Source: Serinus canaria
Taxonomy: Eukaryota; Chordata; Aves; Passeriformes; Fringillidae
Direction of reading: 5' to 3'
Length of the DNA: 64,000 bases
Assembly (NCBI RefSeq): GCF_022539315.1
Contig: NC_066315.1
Span: forward strand, 102,157,990-102,221,989
Shown here: piece after piece, positions 37,069 to 48,400 of the stretch
Layout of the letters: every line of letters starts with the position of its first letter
Position numbering within the stretch: the stretch's first letter is position 1
Notes under the pieces: generated by a model
The model's database searches: none
What the model was told of the DNA's origin: nothing
What the model saw: only the letters and a program-made list of their open reading frames with translations
Translations under genes and position numbers: made by a program

Positions 37069-38655
37069 CACAGAATCACAGAGTGGCTGAGGTTGGAAAG
37101 GACCTCTGGAGGTCACCTTGTCCAACCCCCCTGCTCAAGCAGGGACACCTACAGCAGATTGCCCAAGGCCCTGTCCAGATGGCTTTAAATATTTTCAAGG
37201 AGGGATACTCCACATCCTCTCTGGGCAACCTGTGCCAGTGCTTGACTGCCATCACTGTAAAAAATGTGGGGTTTTTTGTGTTCAGATGGAGCTCTTTGTG
37301 ATTTAATTTGTGCCAGCTGCCTCTTGTCCTGGCACTGAGAATCACTGAAGAGAGCCTGTCTGCCTCATCTTTGTTCCTTCCCATCAGGTATTGACATACA
37401 TATGTAAGATGCTGTCCCCTTTGGGGATTCTCTCCCAAATTTGCCCTAAACCAGGACAGATGCCCTTTCTCTCCACCAGACTGAGCAGTCCCTGCTCCCT
37501 GAGCCTCTCCTCCCACCTCAGAAACTCAGATGCATTAATGATCTCCAGGGCCATTAGCTGGACCTCTGCAGCATGTCTGTATCTTTCCTGTGCTGGGGAG
37601 CCCAGAGCTGGACCCAGCACTCTGGCTGTGGCCTCACCAGTGCTGACCAGAGGGGAAGGATCACCACCTTTGACCTGTTGGCTACACGCCCCATTGTGCA
37701 GCCCAAGGTGCCACTGACCATCTTTGCAGCAAGGGCCAGTTGCTGCAATGAAGGTCACTTTGCTGGCTGGTGATCAGCTGCTCATACATCAGAACCTCCA
37801 GGCCCATCAGAACCCTCAGGCTGATCCAGCTGATCAACCCCCGTCCTGTACTGGTGCTTGAGGTTGACCCTCTCTAGTTACACTTTGCAATTTCTTTTTA
37901 TTGAAGTACATGAGATTCTTACCTGCCCATTTCTCCAAGCTGTCAAGGTCCCTCTGAACGGCCACACAACCTTCTGGTGTATCTGCCACTCCTCCCAGTT
38001 TTGTCTCATCTTCAAAATTGTATTCTGCCCCATCATCCCAATCATTAATGAAGAGGTTACAAGGTACTGGCTCCCAACATTGAGCCCTTGTGTGCTAGGG
38101 ACTTAGGGATAGAAGGTAAGAAAATAAAGATAGTGCAGAAGGTAGTCTCATACCTGAGGAGTTGCAGCTGTACTAATCACCAAAGATTAGGAACTGGCCT
38201 GCCCTTAAAAGGCCAAAGCTCTGTCCAACAAGAAAAGTGCTACAAAAGAGTGGGTTAAGCTAGCTGAGAAAAGAGATGGAGTTTGTTGGCTGTGATGCAA
38301 AGGAGTCAGTGCTGTGAGGAGCTGCCCATGAGAAAAGACTGAGAGGGTATGAGACTTTTGAAATATGATGACAACAACTGGCCCCCAACATTGAGCCCTT
38401 GTGTGCTAGGGGCTTGTCCTCAACTTGACCTACTGCCATTGACCACAACACTCTGGACCTGGTCATTCAGGCAGCTTTCAGTCCACCTCACTGTCCTTTT
38501 ACCTGACATGTATATTGACAGCGTATTTATGAGGGTCTTACTGGAAATAATGTCAAATGCCTTTCTTGCCTTGAAATGTCTCAGGGTAAGCAATGTCTAC
38601 TGCTCTCCCTTCATGCACTGAGCAGGTCACCTCATAGCAGAAGCCTGTCACCCCC
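37069..38655 (-). repeat. CR1 LINE fragment, reverse orientation, interrupted
   Basis: This is a minus-strand CR1. The tail 'cacagaatcacagagtggct' at 37069 and 'gaggttggaaaggacctctgg' mark the 3' end. The 3' UTR and C-terminal reverse-transcriptase region run leftward to rightward in reverse as far as the 'caggtcacctcatagcagaa' block near 38640. The line is collinear apart from a 276-bp foreign block at 38101-38376, after which the CR1 resumes ('gcccccaacattgagccctt' repeated, then 'cttgtcctcaacttgacc'). Minus frames of 146 and 124 codons (37076-37516, 37384-37758) are relics in different frames. This is a long copy for a truncated CR1, about 1.3 kb without the insert, but it is not functional. 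Confidence 0.9.
38101..38376. mobile_element. 276-bp insertion unit flanked by 35-bp direct repeats
   Basis: The block interrupts the CR1. It is bordered by a 35-base duplication of CR1 sequence (38066-38100 and 38377-38411) with a single difference. The block itself contains 'aaaataaag' near its start, a region of mixed A/G-rich text, and ends in ...GACAACA. Its text reminds me of songbird LTR sequence of the ERVL type, but I cannot confirm that from the sequence alone and there is no clean TG...CA pair at the junctions. A 35-base duplication is much longer than the 4-6 bases of retroviral integration. A target-primed retrotransposition event, or a local duplication followed by insertion, would fit better. 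Orientation is not determined. Confidence 0.55.
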
Positions 38656-40369
38656 CTTAAAATGGCAAATAATGTATTTCATGCTATTTTTTAAAAGGGT
38701 CAAGCTATGGAGCCTGAAAAAGCAGCATTTCATGACATTATGACAAGATCATAATTCACAATACTTTATTTAAAGTCTTTTCTGTACAATTCAATAGATA
38801 TGCACTACACATTGTTATTATTATGAAATTAATTGAAATTATTCACTAAATAATGAAACAATCAATAAATAAAAGCTCAGGAGACAGAAATGGCTTTTTC
38901 ATTTACATATTTAAAACAAAAAAAGACATTTTCTTATCATCAGTGAAAAATTGCTCTTCTGACATGGGCAAAGAATGATGCTAAACTAAATTCCTTTCAC
39001 TGAATGAAAATATGGTGTGGGTTGAATTTAAAATTTTAAACAGCATGATGTGGACATGCAATTATAGTCATAGCTAGCAATAAACGACCAGTTAGATCAT
39101 CTGGTCAAGTCCCCTGCCAATGCTAAATTGAATTTTGCATGCAGTTTTTATTTTTTTAGGCAGTTTGGACACCTTCAGTAAATGTGATAAATACACATTT
39201 AAATAAAAGTTATTTTGTGTGTCTCAGAAGCCTGGAGAGAGAAAAAGAGAGAGAGAAAGAGAAGTATCACTTCAAACTACTCACTGTTGATACATCGGGT
39301 TAGTCTCATTTCAGCTTTACAAGGAAAAGCTGACAAGCTTTAAAGGAGGCCTCACTGCACAAAGAAATCGATGGTAAAGTGCACATTGATTTCAATAAAT
39401 CTCTTTCAGTCACCAAACCCTATATTAGCTGGGGAAGGGATGCTGCCTCTTCCTGTCTTTTTGTCTTTAAACATCACGTGCACTGATGATGGTATAAAAA
39501 TAAAGCTGGAGATAGCTTTAATCTCAGGTAATAATGGTCTCCAGTTTGAAAGCAATCCTTGGGGACTGGCAAATTTTAACAAACACTGCCCTGGTCTCTC
39601 TGACAAACCCCAGTTTAAAATGACCAGGCAGGGACAAAGCTGCTTCTGTGGTGTAGAGTTTCCTTTACTGGAAACAGAGCATTTAAACAAGTGCTCTTGG
39701 ATTTTGCTGCAAGCAGGTGAGCTGTCACACCAGGATACTTTTCAGTTCCTGAAAAGTGGCAACTGAACTGTTGCCATGGCACAGCAGTGAGGATTGGTGC
39801 CATGGTGGAAGGTCTGCAGGATGTCCATGGGGCCAGAGGATGCCAATAGCCAGGGCTGCCAGCTGATGTGCCAGTGATGTGGGGATGCAGAGACTTTTCA
39901 GGAAGGTCTTCCTGCAAAGAAAACACTATCTGCATGCTATATTACTATAGTATTCACTACCACTTTTATGTGAACCTAAACTTAATTGCAAATCAGCACC
40001 TCTGGCCTCACTCTTAGAGCATAGATCTCAGGAAAATGTTGGACTCCTCCTTCAGCCTATGAAGTTCAGCTACTGCCAGTCCCTCTCCCACCACTTGATC
40101 TCCTGGAAGTGTGTTAATAAGCAGTGGCAGATGAAGCATTATTAATTGGGTTCATTTAAAGTAAAAACCCCACCTCTGCTGCACAAATAATATAGAGGGC
40201 CCATAAAAGTTTGGGTATAGGAGGCCAGCCCACACTAGGAACTGCTGAAATGTGTGGAAATAATGATGCTCTCTGGTGTAAATGGCTCTTTAGAGTGATG
40301 CTGCAAATTCTTCCCTTCATTCATCACCCTGTGCTCACAGGCTCTGTGCTCTCCTGAGCCAGCCCCCTG

Positions 40370-40520
40370 GGATATCGCGCGTTCATATCACGGTCAGAGA
40401 TGAACGTCCCCTCTGTCGCAAGGATTCAACTTTTTATCGCCTATTACCACAAGTTGTCATGTCAGGTTACTGTAAATCAGATTAACATTCCTCTAATGCA
40501 GACTTTGCAGGGAAAACTTG
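40370..40520. promoter_or_regulatory. Candidate distal regulatory element, CpG-bearing
   Basis: About 2.5 kb upstream of the CpG island, this AT-rich unique sequence retains several CpG dinucleotides (GATATCGCGCG, CACGG, AACGTC, GTCGC, ATCGCC) within 70 bases, far above the surrounding density. Retained CpGs in otherwise depleted DNA suggest lack of germline methylation or selective constraint, as in enhancers. The evidence is compositional only. Confidence 0.25.
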
Positions 40521-40639
40521 GCAGGGGAGTTTCAGAAAGGGGTGCTTGGATGGTAATTTGAGTAAGGAGAGACTCCCATACAGCATGCAACAACAATATA
40601 AGCAAAAAAAAAAAAAGAAAAAAGAAAAAAAGCCTTAGA

Positions 40640-41010
40640 GCTGTTACATCCTATTAGGTAACGATGTAACAAATGTATGTAAGCCACCTCCTGAAACGTG
40701 GCTTTGGAAATAGGAGCAGAAAGCACCAGCGGAGGGTCAGCGTGATTTATTTCTGTTTTACCTGCCCCAGAACACCCTCATTTCCTGATGAACACAATGG
40801 CTTGGCACAACTTGAAGCCCAGCAAGTCAGATTTCTCTCAGCAGACATCCTGATCACTCCGATAGATATTTTAGGAACTCGCCATTAGTTCCTTTAATTA
40901 ATGCCTCTCCAACAGGGACTGGCGTGGCCTTTTCCCACATCAGCAGAACAAAATACGCTTCAGCCATTTTGTCCGAGGGCTGGGTGATGGCTTATGAATT
41001 ACCTGAAACC
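40640..41010. promoter_or_regulatory. Candidate conserved non-coding element
   Basis: This is unique sequence with retained CpGs (AACGAT, AACGTGG, AGCGGA, AGCGTG, TCCGAT, CTCGCC) and a TTAATTAATG homeodomain-type core near 40895. It has no repeat character. It lies 2 kb upstream of the CpG island. Cross-species conservation is suspected but not shown. Confidence 0.22.
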
Positions 41011-41855
41011 AATTCCCCTAAAGCCCCAGGTACCTGCTGCCACCTTGGCAAAGCACCAGCTTCCCCCAGGAGCCTTCCCAAACCCAGCACTCACTCACTT
41101 TGTCACCTAGCACGTACTTTTTCTACACATGTGGCTCCTTCCTAGAGACCACCTCGACTTTAGCAGAGATAAGAAACCCTTTATAGTGTGGGGTGCACTG
41201 TCAGTATGTTCCACAATAACCAGTGGAAATCTGTGGGACATGGCAATGCCACTTTCCTGCTCACAGCTTCACTCCTGCTGGGCAGCCTGGTTCCCAGCTG
41301 GAGCCACGTCTCCGCTGACACTGCTGGATTCCTGCTGATGCATCGGCCAGGGTGGTGTCCCAAGTCACTCACCTCGTCCTGTGCACCTCTTGCATATCAA
41401 TTTGCAAAGCTGTAAAAGTCAATAGCTGTACATAGATCCACAGTAGAAAAAAAAACAACCAAACAAAAAGCCACAAATGCAGGCACCTGGGAAATTTGCT
41501 GGCCACACAACTCCCTTCAATAGCAGGATGTTCTCTCTGAGCCGACCTAAGCATAACTTATCAGAGAAAATTATCTCATGTGCTGAACAAAGCTTTCCCC
41601 ATTGGAACTTCAACCTTTGCCACTGGAAGCTGGCACACCGTGCCCCACCTCCAAAGGAGATCTCCCCCACGGGTATCCTTTGAACTCTTAAGGCTACATG
41701 TGATGGATCTCAGCAATTATTTGCACTGTGGGCAAATTTCAGGCAGAGGTGCCAGCAGGGGCTGCTGGCTGGAAGACAAGGGATGCCACAGCCCTTCCTA
41801 CCACGGCCTTGCACTGCAGCCTTTGGGATACAGCCCTCCCTGCCCTGTCGCTTGC

Positions 41856-41876
41856 GGGAGGGAGGGAGGGAGGGAG
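41856..41876 (+). repeat. (GGGA)n tract, G-quadruplex-type motif
   Basis: Five GGG runs are separated by single A residues, the tightest form of the G-quadruplex pattern. It lies about 1.1 kb upstream of the putative transcription start. It may be only a short microsatellite. Confidence 0.85.
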
Positions 41877-42940
41877 ACGGCCGTCCCGGCTGCCGAGCAG
41901 AGGGATTTGCTGGGCACTGCGTAGCCAGCAGGCTTTCTAAATGCAGCAATTCTGGCTGCCTCCCACGGGGGATAAATCAGCCTCGGCGTGATTTACAAAC
42001 CTTGGCAGGGTCAGGTATAATCTTGGTGTTAATGACTTAGGCATGACACCCAAAGCTCCTGGTCTGGGAACAGTCTTCCGCTTGTCTAGAGGGACTTCTC
42101 ACTACCATTTTGCCAAAGACAAGTCAGCTGAGAGTGGTTCTGGTTTTTCCTCTGTATGCTTTGGTCCAGGAAATTCTCACTACTATATGGGTATTCCCAT
42201 CACCTCCAAATGTGGCTGAAAATTTTCCATCTTGAGACAGCTGTGTTCCCAGGAGCCAGCGACCTCACTCAGAATTTCAGGGTGGTTGCTCCCAAATCTA
42301 AGGGGGAATTTCCACTCTTTGGAAACTGCTTTTTCAAACTCCCGCCAGTGCAGCTGCATTCTTGTTTCTGTCCCACAGCGCCCAAATGCTGTCCTTCTGT
42401 GTGTCTAGAGAGCACTTGTGAAGGGGCTACCTATAATTCAAACAGAAAATCAGACTGAAAAGATGAGGCGCTCAGGGTTTTTTTGTGGGCAGCATTGCTC
42501 GGGATGCCCAACCGGCCTTATCCTCTAGCTGTTGTACAGAAGTTTGCGGTTTCCCTGGATCTGTCACGGACTACTCAGCCGGTGACATCCTGCCTGAGCT
42601 GGCGTTGCCTGCTCGGGGCATTAGTAACCATATTCAGATGGTTCGGACCGGGCGGCAGTGCCTGCATCAAAGCCTCTCAGCGCCTGCTGCGGCAACGAGC
42701 TCCGCGTGAGCCTAACAGCACGAAACATCGGCAAAAAAGTAACCTCACGGACCCGCTTTTAGTACTTTCCTTCTTCCCCCAGAAAAGAAAAAAAAACCCA
42801 AGTCAAACCAGGGACCGTGGGGGGGTGGCAAGAGGAGCTGCTGCCTCGCACGACTCCTCACCTGCCCCGGCCGCCAGCTCCGCGCAGGAGGGTCCCGCAG
42901 CGCGCTGCCCACCGCCGCCCCCGCGGGCGCTCCAGGCGGG

Positions 42941-43029
42941 CGGGCGGAGGCGGGGCGGCGGCGGCTCCAATGGGGAGGAGGGGGGCGGGCCGAGCCGTGC
43001 GGTGCTGAGCTGAGCTGAGCCGAGCCGAG
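42941..43029 (+). promoter_or_regulatory. Putative TATA-less core promoter
   Basis: Within the island there are closely spaced factor-type sites: a GC box GGGGCGG at 42952-42958, a CCAAT box at 42967-42971, and a second GC box GGGGGCGGG at 42981-42989. No TATA box is present in the next 60 bases. This spacing would place initiation at about 43010-43060, over the GAGCY repeat. Direction is inferred from the splice donors downstream on the plus strand and from the CCAAT orientation. Bidirectional initiation is common at CpG islands and cannot be excluded. Confidence 0.6.
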
Positions 43030-43036
43030 CCGTGCC
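43003..43036. repeat. GAGCY pentanucleotide array at the putative start site
   Basis: About six tandem pentamers shift from GAGCT to GAGCC units and overlap the region where transcription is expected to begin. This is unusual placement for a short tandem repeat and may vary in length. Confidence 0.75.
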
Positions 43037-43199
43037 GGCTGCCGGAGTCTGACGGGCGCTGCAGGTGGGAGCCCGGCTCCGCGACGGCGCGTAACTTCGC
43101 CGGGCCGGGGCTGTCCGGACTAGCCTTCTTTGTGGAGAGAGGCAGGAGCTGCGTCCCTCCCGCAGCGGCGGCGGAGAGCGCCTCCCGGGACAGGCTCAG
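43030..43199 (+). other. Putative non-coding first exon of an unidentified gene
   Basis: Downstream of the core promoter, a CAG|GTGAGG donor sits at 43199|43200, matching the vertebrate consensus almost perfectly. A second usable donor (GCAG|GTGGGA) is at 43064|43065. No ATG occurs anywhere between 43030 and 43199, so an exon ending here would be entirely 5' untranslated, and translation would start in a later exon outside the recognisable sequence. The exon's 5' edge is a guess. If correct, the gene is transcribed to the right with a first intron of more than 13 kb, and probably more than 20 kb. I cannot name the gene. Confidence 0.5.
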
Positions 43200-45430
43200 G
43201 TGAGGAGCCCCCGCTCCCCTCGCTTCCCCGGCCGCCCTTGCTGCCGCCCCGGCCTGGCTGCGCTCAGCGGAGCCCGCGGGTGGCGATGCGCAGCGGGACC
43301 GCCGAGCTGTCCTTGGCTTGAGGTCAGCGGGGAGGGCCAAGGGGCTGCGCTGCCCCCGCGGGGCGCGCTGCCGCTGCGCATCGCTCCGCGCCGCTGCGCG
43401 GGGAGGGAGGGCTTGGGCGGCGGGGCTGCGGCGCGGGGGCGTATCTTCGCCTCTTTCCATTCCCCTCTCCGCGGTTCTCCTTTTGGCAGTCCCGTGCCTC
43501 CACTCGTCCTCTCCGTGGGTCGTTTGGGGGGTCCCCGGGCAGGGTGTGCCCCCGCTCCGGTGGCGGGGCGGACTTGCTGCCCGCGGTGCGGAGCGGGATG
43601 CGCGGCGCCAGGCGGTGCGGTGCGGGAGTGCCGCAGGCGGAGTATGGCTCCTGCCGGACCCTGTCCCTCAGCCGCCCTTCCCGCCTTTCTGCCCTCCGCG
43701 GAGCGCAGCATCTCCGCGGAAGATCAGCCTGGGCGCTGGGACGCGGCGGCGCCCGCAAAGTTACGCGCGGTGCGCGGCGGGGGTGGGCTGCGGGGGCCCG
43801 GAGGGGCCGCGCTGCGCAAGCCGGAGCAGGGCCGGGGGAGCATCCGCTGGTAAGCCCGGTCGGTGCTGATGAGGCGCCGAAACCCCTTTTTGGGGCTTGG
43901 GGCCAGTCGTGATGAAGCCGCAAGGTTTTGCGGACGGCGGGGTCGGTGCAGCTTTAGCGTTAAAAATGTTTTAGTAGTGGATATTAATGAGGTGTTCCCC
44001 ACCTCCCTTCCCCCTTTTCCCTACCTTTTCGGATGTTTAAAAAAACCCGAACTACTCAGCTGGTGACATTTAGATTTCTGTAGTAACGGCAATTCATTAG
44101 AAAAGTGATACTAGCAGGAAAATGAAAAGTAGTAGTAATGGAGTCCCGGGGTGATTGCAGATAGCGCCGAGGGACCGTAGCCCCCCCGCTCCCCGGCAGC
44201 GGACAGCGGCGTGGGGGAGCCGGGGGCGTTTGGGAGCCTGTGGGAATGCGGGGGGCTGGGAGCGCAGGGTGCAATGCAGAACTGGAAGCGCCGAAACTCT
44301 GCATTTTGTGCATAGTTCAGTGCTGGGTGGCCATTTTTCTAATCTTTTTCCTGTCAGGCTGTTGGACCCCAAAAATGCTCATTTGGGACTTGAAAAAAAA
44401 CACCCCCTCAGGCTCCCCTACCCTTTTGTTAGGGCTGTTATGATGCCAAATACTTGCATTTTTGTATTCCAAACGGGTGATCCTTCATCAAGCTTTAAAC
44501 CACGTTAAGATGTAGCTAACCATTTGTGAGGAGGATCTTTCCCCAAGCTTCTCTCTGGAGTTTGCATGTTTGCTCCTCGGTTACTTCCAGGGAAGGATTT
44601 AGTCCCTAGTATGGTGGCTGAAATGGTGGCACGCAATTCAGTGTGCTGCCAGATGCTTACCTTCTTTCAGAGTTTGGGATAGGCTCAGGCAGTATTAAAA
44701 GCTTGCTAAGAGGATACTGTTTTATGGTTTCCTCCATTTTTTGGGATCTGTTAGAAGCAGTCTAAAAATACTGGATCATCATTCCTCACGCTTGTAACTA
44801 CAAGACTTTCAAAGAACTGTTCTTAGATATGCAGCTTTTATTTTTTTACCCCCTTTTTTAACCTGGCAAATGATCGGTCCTGGTACTTAATAGGGAGCTA
44901 CTCTTGTATCCTTCTTCTTGCAATTTGAAGGCATCACTATTGATTCTGAATTAAGCAGTTTTTAGCATCAAATCTTCATTATTACACAGGGTTGGGTATT
45001 TTAACTTGCTGAAGAGATACCCCCTGATGTTCCTAGAAGCACCCAACCTTTGCCAAGTGCCACAAACATGTGCAGTTTGTGCAAACTTGTCCAAAAAATG
45101 GCCTTTTTTTAATTTTAATTGGGAAACAGATTATCACTATCTCAGTAGTACTTCTGTTCTTCCTGCAGCAGCATTTATTTCAGCATATGAAGTTTCTTGA
45201 AGTCCCTTGCTCAAATATTGGTTGCACATTACTGCCCAGAACTAGCTTAGGAAGGCACTTTACTATCTCATGCAACCTTATCTGCCATTCCACAACTTCA
45301 TAACAAACCCATTGGAACATGAAATGACCTTGGAAAGGTATCTTTCAATCTGACACGAAGCATTCTCTTAACAGGGAACAGCACTGCTCCACAAAGAGCT
45401 GATGTTTTCAAATTGATGCTTCTAAACTGA

Positions 45431-45470
45431 TTTTATTGTTTTTTTGTTTTTTTTTTTTTTTTTTTTTTTT
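45431..45470. repeat. Poly-T tract
   Basis: A T-rich tract ends in 24 uninterrupted Ts (45447-45470). It could be the complement of an old retrocopy tail, but the following sequence ('aagaaggaaggga') shows no recognisable retrocopy, so it is treated as a simple homopolymer. Confidence 0.9.
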
Positions 45471-48400
45471 AAGAAGGAAGGGAGATGGGTGGAATATTGA
45501 ATTGGAAAGGAAAATATTTTTTAAAAAACAAACCCACTCAGCTGAAGTTGAAGCACCACTCAGCTTTAGAAGGAGGTGTATTAAGAATGTACATATGATA
45601 GTGATACTTAAGTCTAGGGTGAAAACAAGTCTTTAATTTTAATCAAAGGAAAACAGCATTTTCTCTGCCAATTCTGATTTGCTCATTCATAAGATCTTCA
45701 AAAGCCCAAATTATTAGTGGGACTAATTGAAAGCTAGTTGGGTGTGTCAAATGGAGAAAAGAAGTGATGAAGTCTGAAGGAAGCTTTACATTTAGTTGTA
45801 TTGTTCTTGATGTCATAATGTGAAGCTTCTATATGGAAAATATTCCAGGACCCTTTCAGTCCCCAAAATGCTGCTCTTCTGGAAAGGCTGCAAGAGCACT
45901 TGAGAATCAGCAGCAGTCAAGGGGGAGCCTTGCAGCTGCCAGGGGAATTAATGGAGGGGGTGGCTGGCCAGTAAGCTAAATGGGATTTTGGCCCAGATGC
46001 TGGATTTGACACATCAGGCCTGGCAAAAGGGTGGTGAGCGCTTGTGTGCCCACGGTGGTTTTGCCTCTCGGTGAGGTGGTGCCTCCTGTAGAGCAGTGCG
46101 GAGTCTCAGCCTCCCACCGCCCTCCGGCCTCGGGAGCTCAGGGTAGGAGTGCCACCTGCTGGGTGCTCAGCCACTTTATACCAATTATCCATCGTTTATA
46201 CATATGCACCATGCATTTGTGTTTACATATACATGCTGTGGTTATGTATGTGCTCATTTGCATGCAGGTGTACAGCTTTTCCACAGACATGTTCTTGGGT
46301 GAAACTATGAAACCTTGCTAAGACAGACCTGACGTTCCTCACCTTCTGAGGACTTAGCACAGCTTGTGTTTGGTGACACTCAAACAGCACCTGGGCTTTG
46401 TATTTCAGGAGTAAAGGGGAAATTTTGATACTGCTGACATTTAATGCTGGCTTCATTTTGCTGAAGGCAAGTAGGAATTTTCAACTGCACAGCTCATGGC
46501 TCGTGGTGTGGTAAGCTCTCACAAGCACCTCGGTGGTCAGATGCCAGGCTGCTGAAGTGGAGCTGAAATGGAGGCCCAACAAACCAAACTCAACTTCGTA
46601 ATGTATCACTTAAATGTAAAATCTTCACAGCACTCCTGATTTCATATCTTTCATCATCTTACACATGTCCAAAAGATTTATGAGCATCCCACCTGGATAC
46701 AAAATATCACTTCTTATTTAAATTAACTGCAGACCTATATGACTTGCAGAATATTGATGGACTTTTTTTTCCATTTTACAGAATACATTTTTCATATTAA
46801 CTCTCTAACATTTTCATAGAAGAGTAAAATATTAAAGTTTTGTTCTGACCCAGAATTGCTACTGAAGGTGACACAATAAATCCAAATCTGACATCATACC
46901 CAGCAACAACTTTCCAATTTCCACTAGCTTCCATCTCTCCTAGCCTGCTGGGGCATTGGGTGGAATGATGTTTAAACACCAGTTTGATTCAGCTGGATAC
47001 TGAATGACATCAGTTGCAGCACCAAGGCTTGTAGTTGTTCTGTTTTGTACTGACAGCACTAGGGAAAGATGTGCAGCCCTGGGTGCCGGGGCTCTGTTGG
47101 ACAGCTAACCTCATTAAGGCTTTATTGCTTACTTATTTTGTGGTGTGCTGGTGCCAGATGAGTCTTTTACCCTGTTTTTGGATTAGGAGTGGGCCCAAGC
47201 TAAACTATAAAAGTTTCCTGAAAACTTTTAAATGCTTTCAGCTGGAAAACCTATATTGATGTACTCTTGTGATAAATTGATAAAACGCTTCACATGGTTT
47301 TGAAAGCGTATTCCACCACTTGAGGTCTGTACTTTCAAGAGTGCATAACAGTCAGAAACGAGTTGATGGAGCAAAAAGCAAGTAGTGTAATTGAAGAGTT
47401 CATCTTAAAGTGTGATTCTAGCAAAAAAAAAAAAAAGCACCTGCCATATCAAGAGGGATTACAAGATAGGCTTTTGAGGAAGGGGACCCAATAATAACTC
47501 GTAACTCAAGTTCACTGTCCCCTAAAATGTTCACAGTTAATTTGATGCTTGACAAATTGTGATTTCAGTGTCTGGTGAAGAAGCAATTGACCCTAAAATT
47601 GCTGCCTGAAGCTGAACCAACGTTTTCAGTTTCATAACCAGTGTCATGCAAAAATAGTATGTGAAGAGGAACACAGGAAATGCAGAATGTCCCTGTGGTC
47701 TTGCTCTTATGTATCTCTCTTCCCCCTGACCCAAGCAACTGGCATGTGGTGTAGGCAGTGGATGCTGCTGCAATTCTCAAGGCAATTTACATCTCATTCA
47801 TTCATCCATCAATCCCATTATGGCATTTTTTGATCTTTTTTCCCCCCACAAGTCTTCTGAGCTGATAATGGAACTCTGCCCCTTATAAAGTGTCAAACTT
47901 CAACAACCACTTCTTTTTTTCACTCAGAAGTGTATCTGCAGTGTTGTCAATGGGCATGATGCTCTCCTGCCCCCTCCCCATTCTAAATAAACCAGTTCAG
48001 CAGCTCTCCTGCATGAATTCTGCCAGCTCTGAGTCATCCATACATTTTTGTTTTGTTCCTTCCTCGTGTTTTTGCCCACCATGTTTCCCGCCACTCCCAC
48101 CTACTCAACATCTGCTTTCATGTGACCTCTCATATCCTGACAAATTTGTTGATGTTTGTTAAGCTTGCTCCATTCCACCATCAAAATCTCACTTTCCTTA
48201 ATATGAAGTCCTGTGTCCAGTCAGGTGACTCAATGGCTTTTACAGTCCTTGGCAGTACCTTGGAGTCGTGTCTGCTCCAGTGAAAATGTTCTCCCAGTAA
48301 TTTCAGCTCACCTTGCAGAGGTAAAGGACAGGTAATATCTTGAGGGCAATCTGTAACTACAGTCACACTGACACTAATGGGGCATGGTTGCAGCTCTGGG

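Larger units (their letters stand above)
38656..42489. other. Upstream flank of CpG-island promoter
   Basis: No gene is recognised. An A/G-rich tract (AGAG/AAAG words) lies at about 39236-39265 and an A-rich tract at 40603-40632. GC content rises from about 40.3 kb towards the promoter. Two segments listed separately (40370-40520 and 40640-41010) look like unique regulatory DNA. Frames of 131 codons (39371-39766) and 114 codons (41580-41924) have no domain or splice support. Confidence 0.5.
42490..43945. promoter_or_regulatory. CpG island
   Basis: About 1.45 kb has an abrupt rise in GC content and dense CpG dinucleotides, in contrast to CpG-poor AT-rich flanks. The densest part is 42880-43860. 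This is the only such island in the window and marks a germline-unmethylated promoter. Many long open frames on both strands inside it (up to 217 codons at 43200-43853 and 200 codons on the minus strand) are by-products of low stop-codon frequency at high GC. Neither strand shows a protein I recognise. Confidence 0.95.

Noticed and set aside
42483..43923. Many long open frames on both strands (up to 217 codons) in the GC-rich block
   Set aside because: Stop codons are rare at this GC content. All six frames are open in parallel, several frames begin at non-ATG codons, and the compositions are low-complexity R/A/G/P. They are by-products of the CpG island.
45431..45470. Processed pseudogene with poly-T (reverse poly-A) end
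   Set aside because: No coding-like sequence adjoins the tract on the expected side and no target duplication was found.
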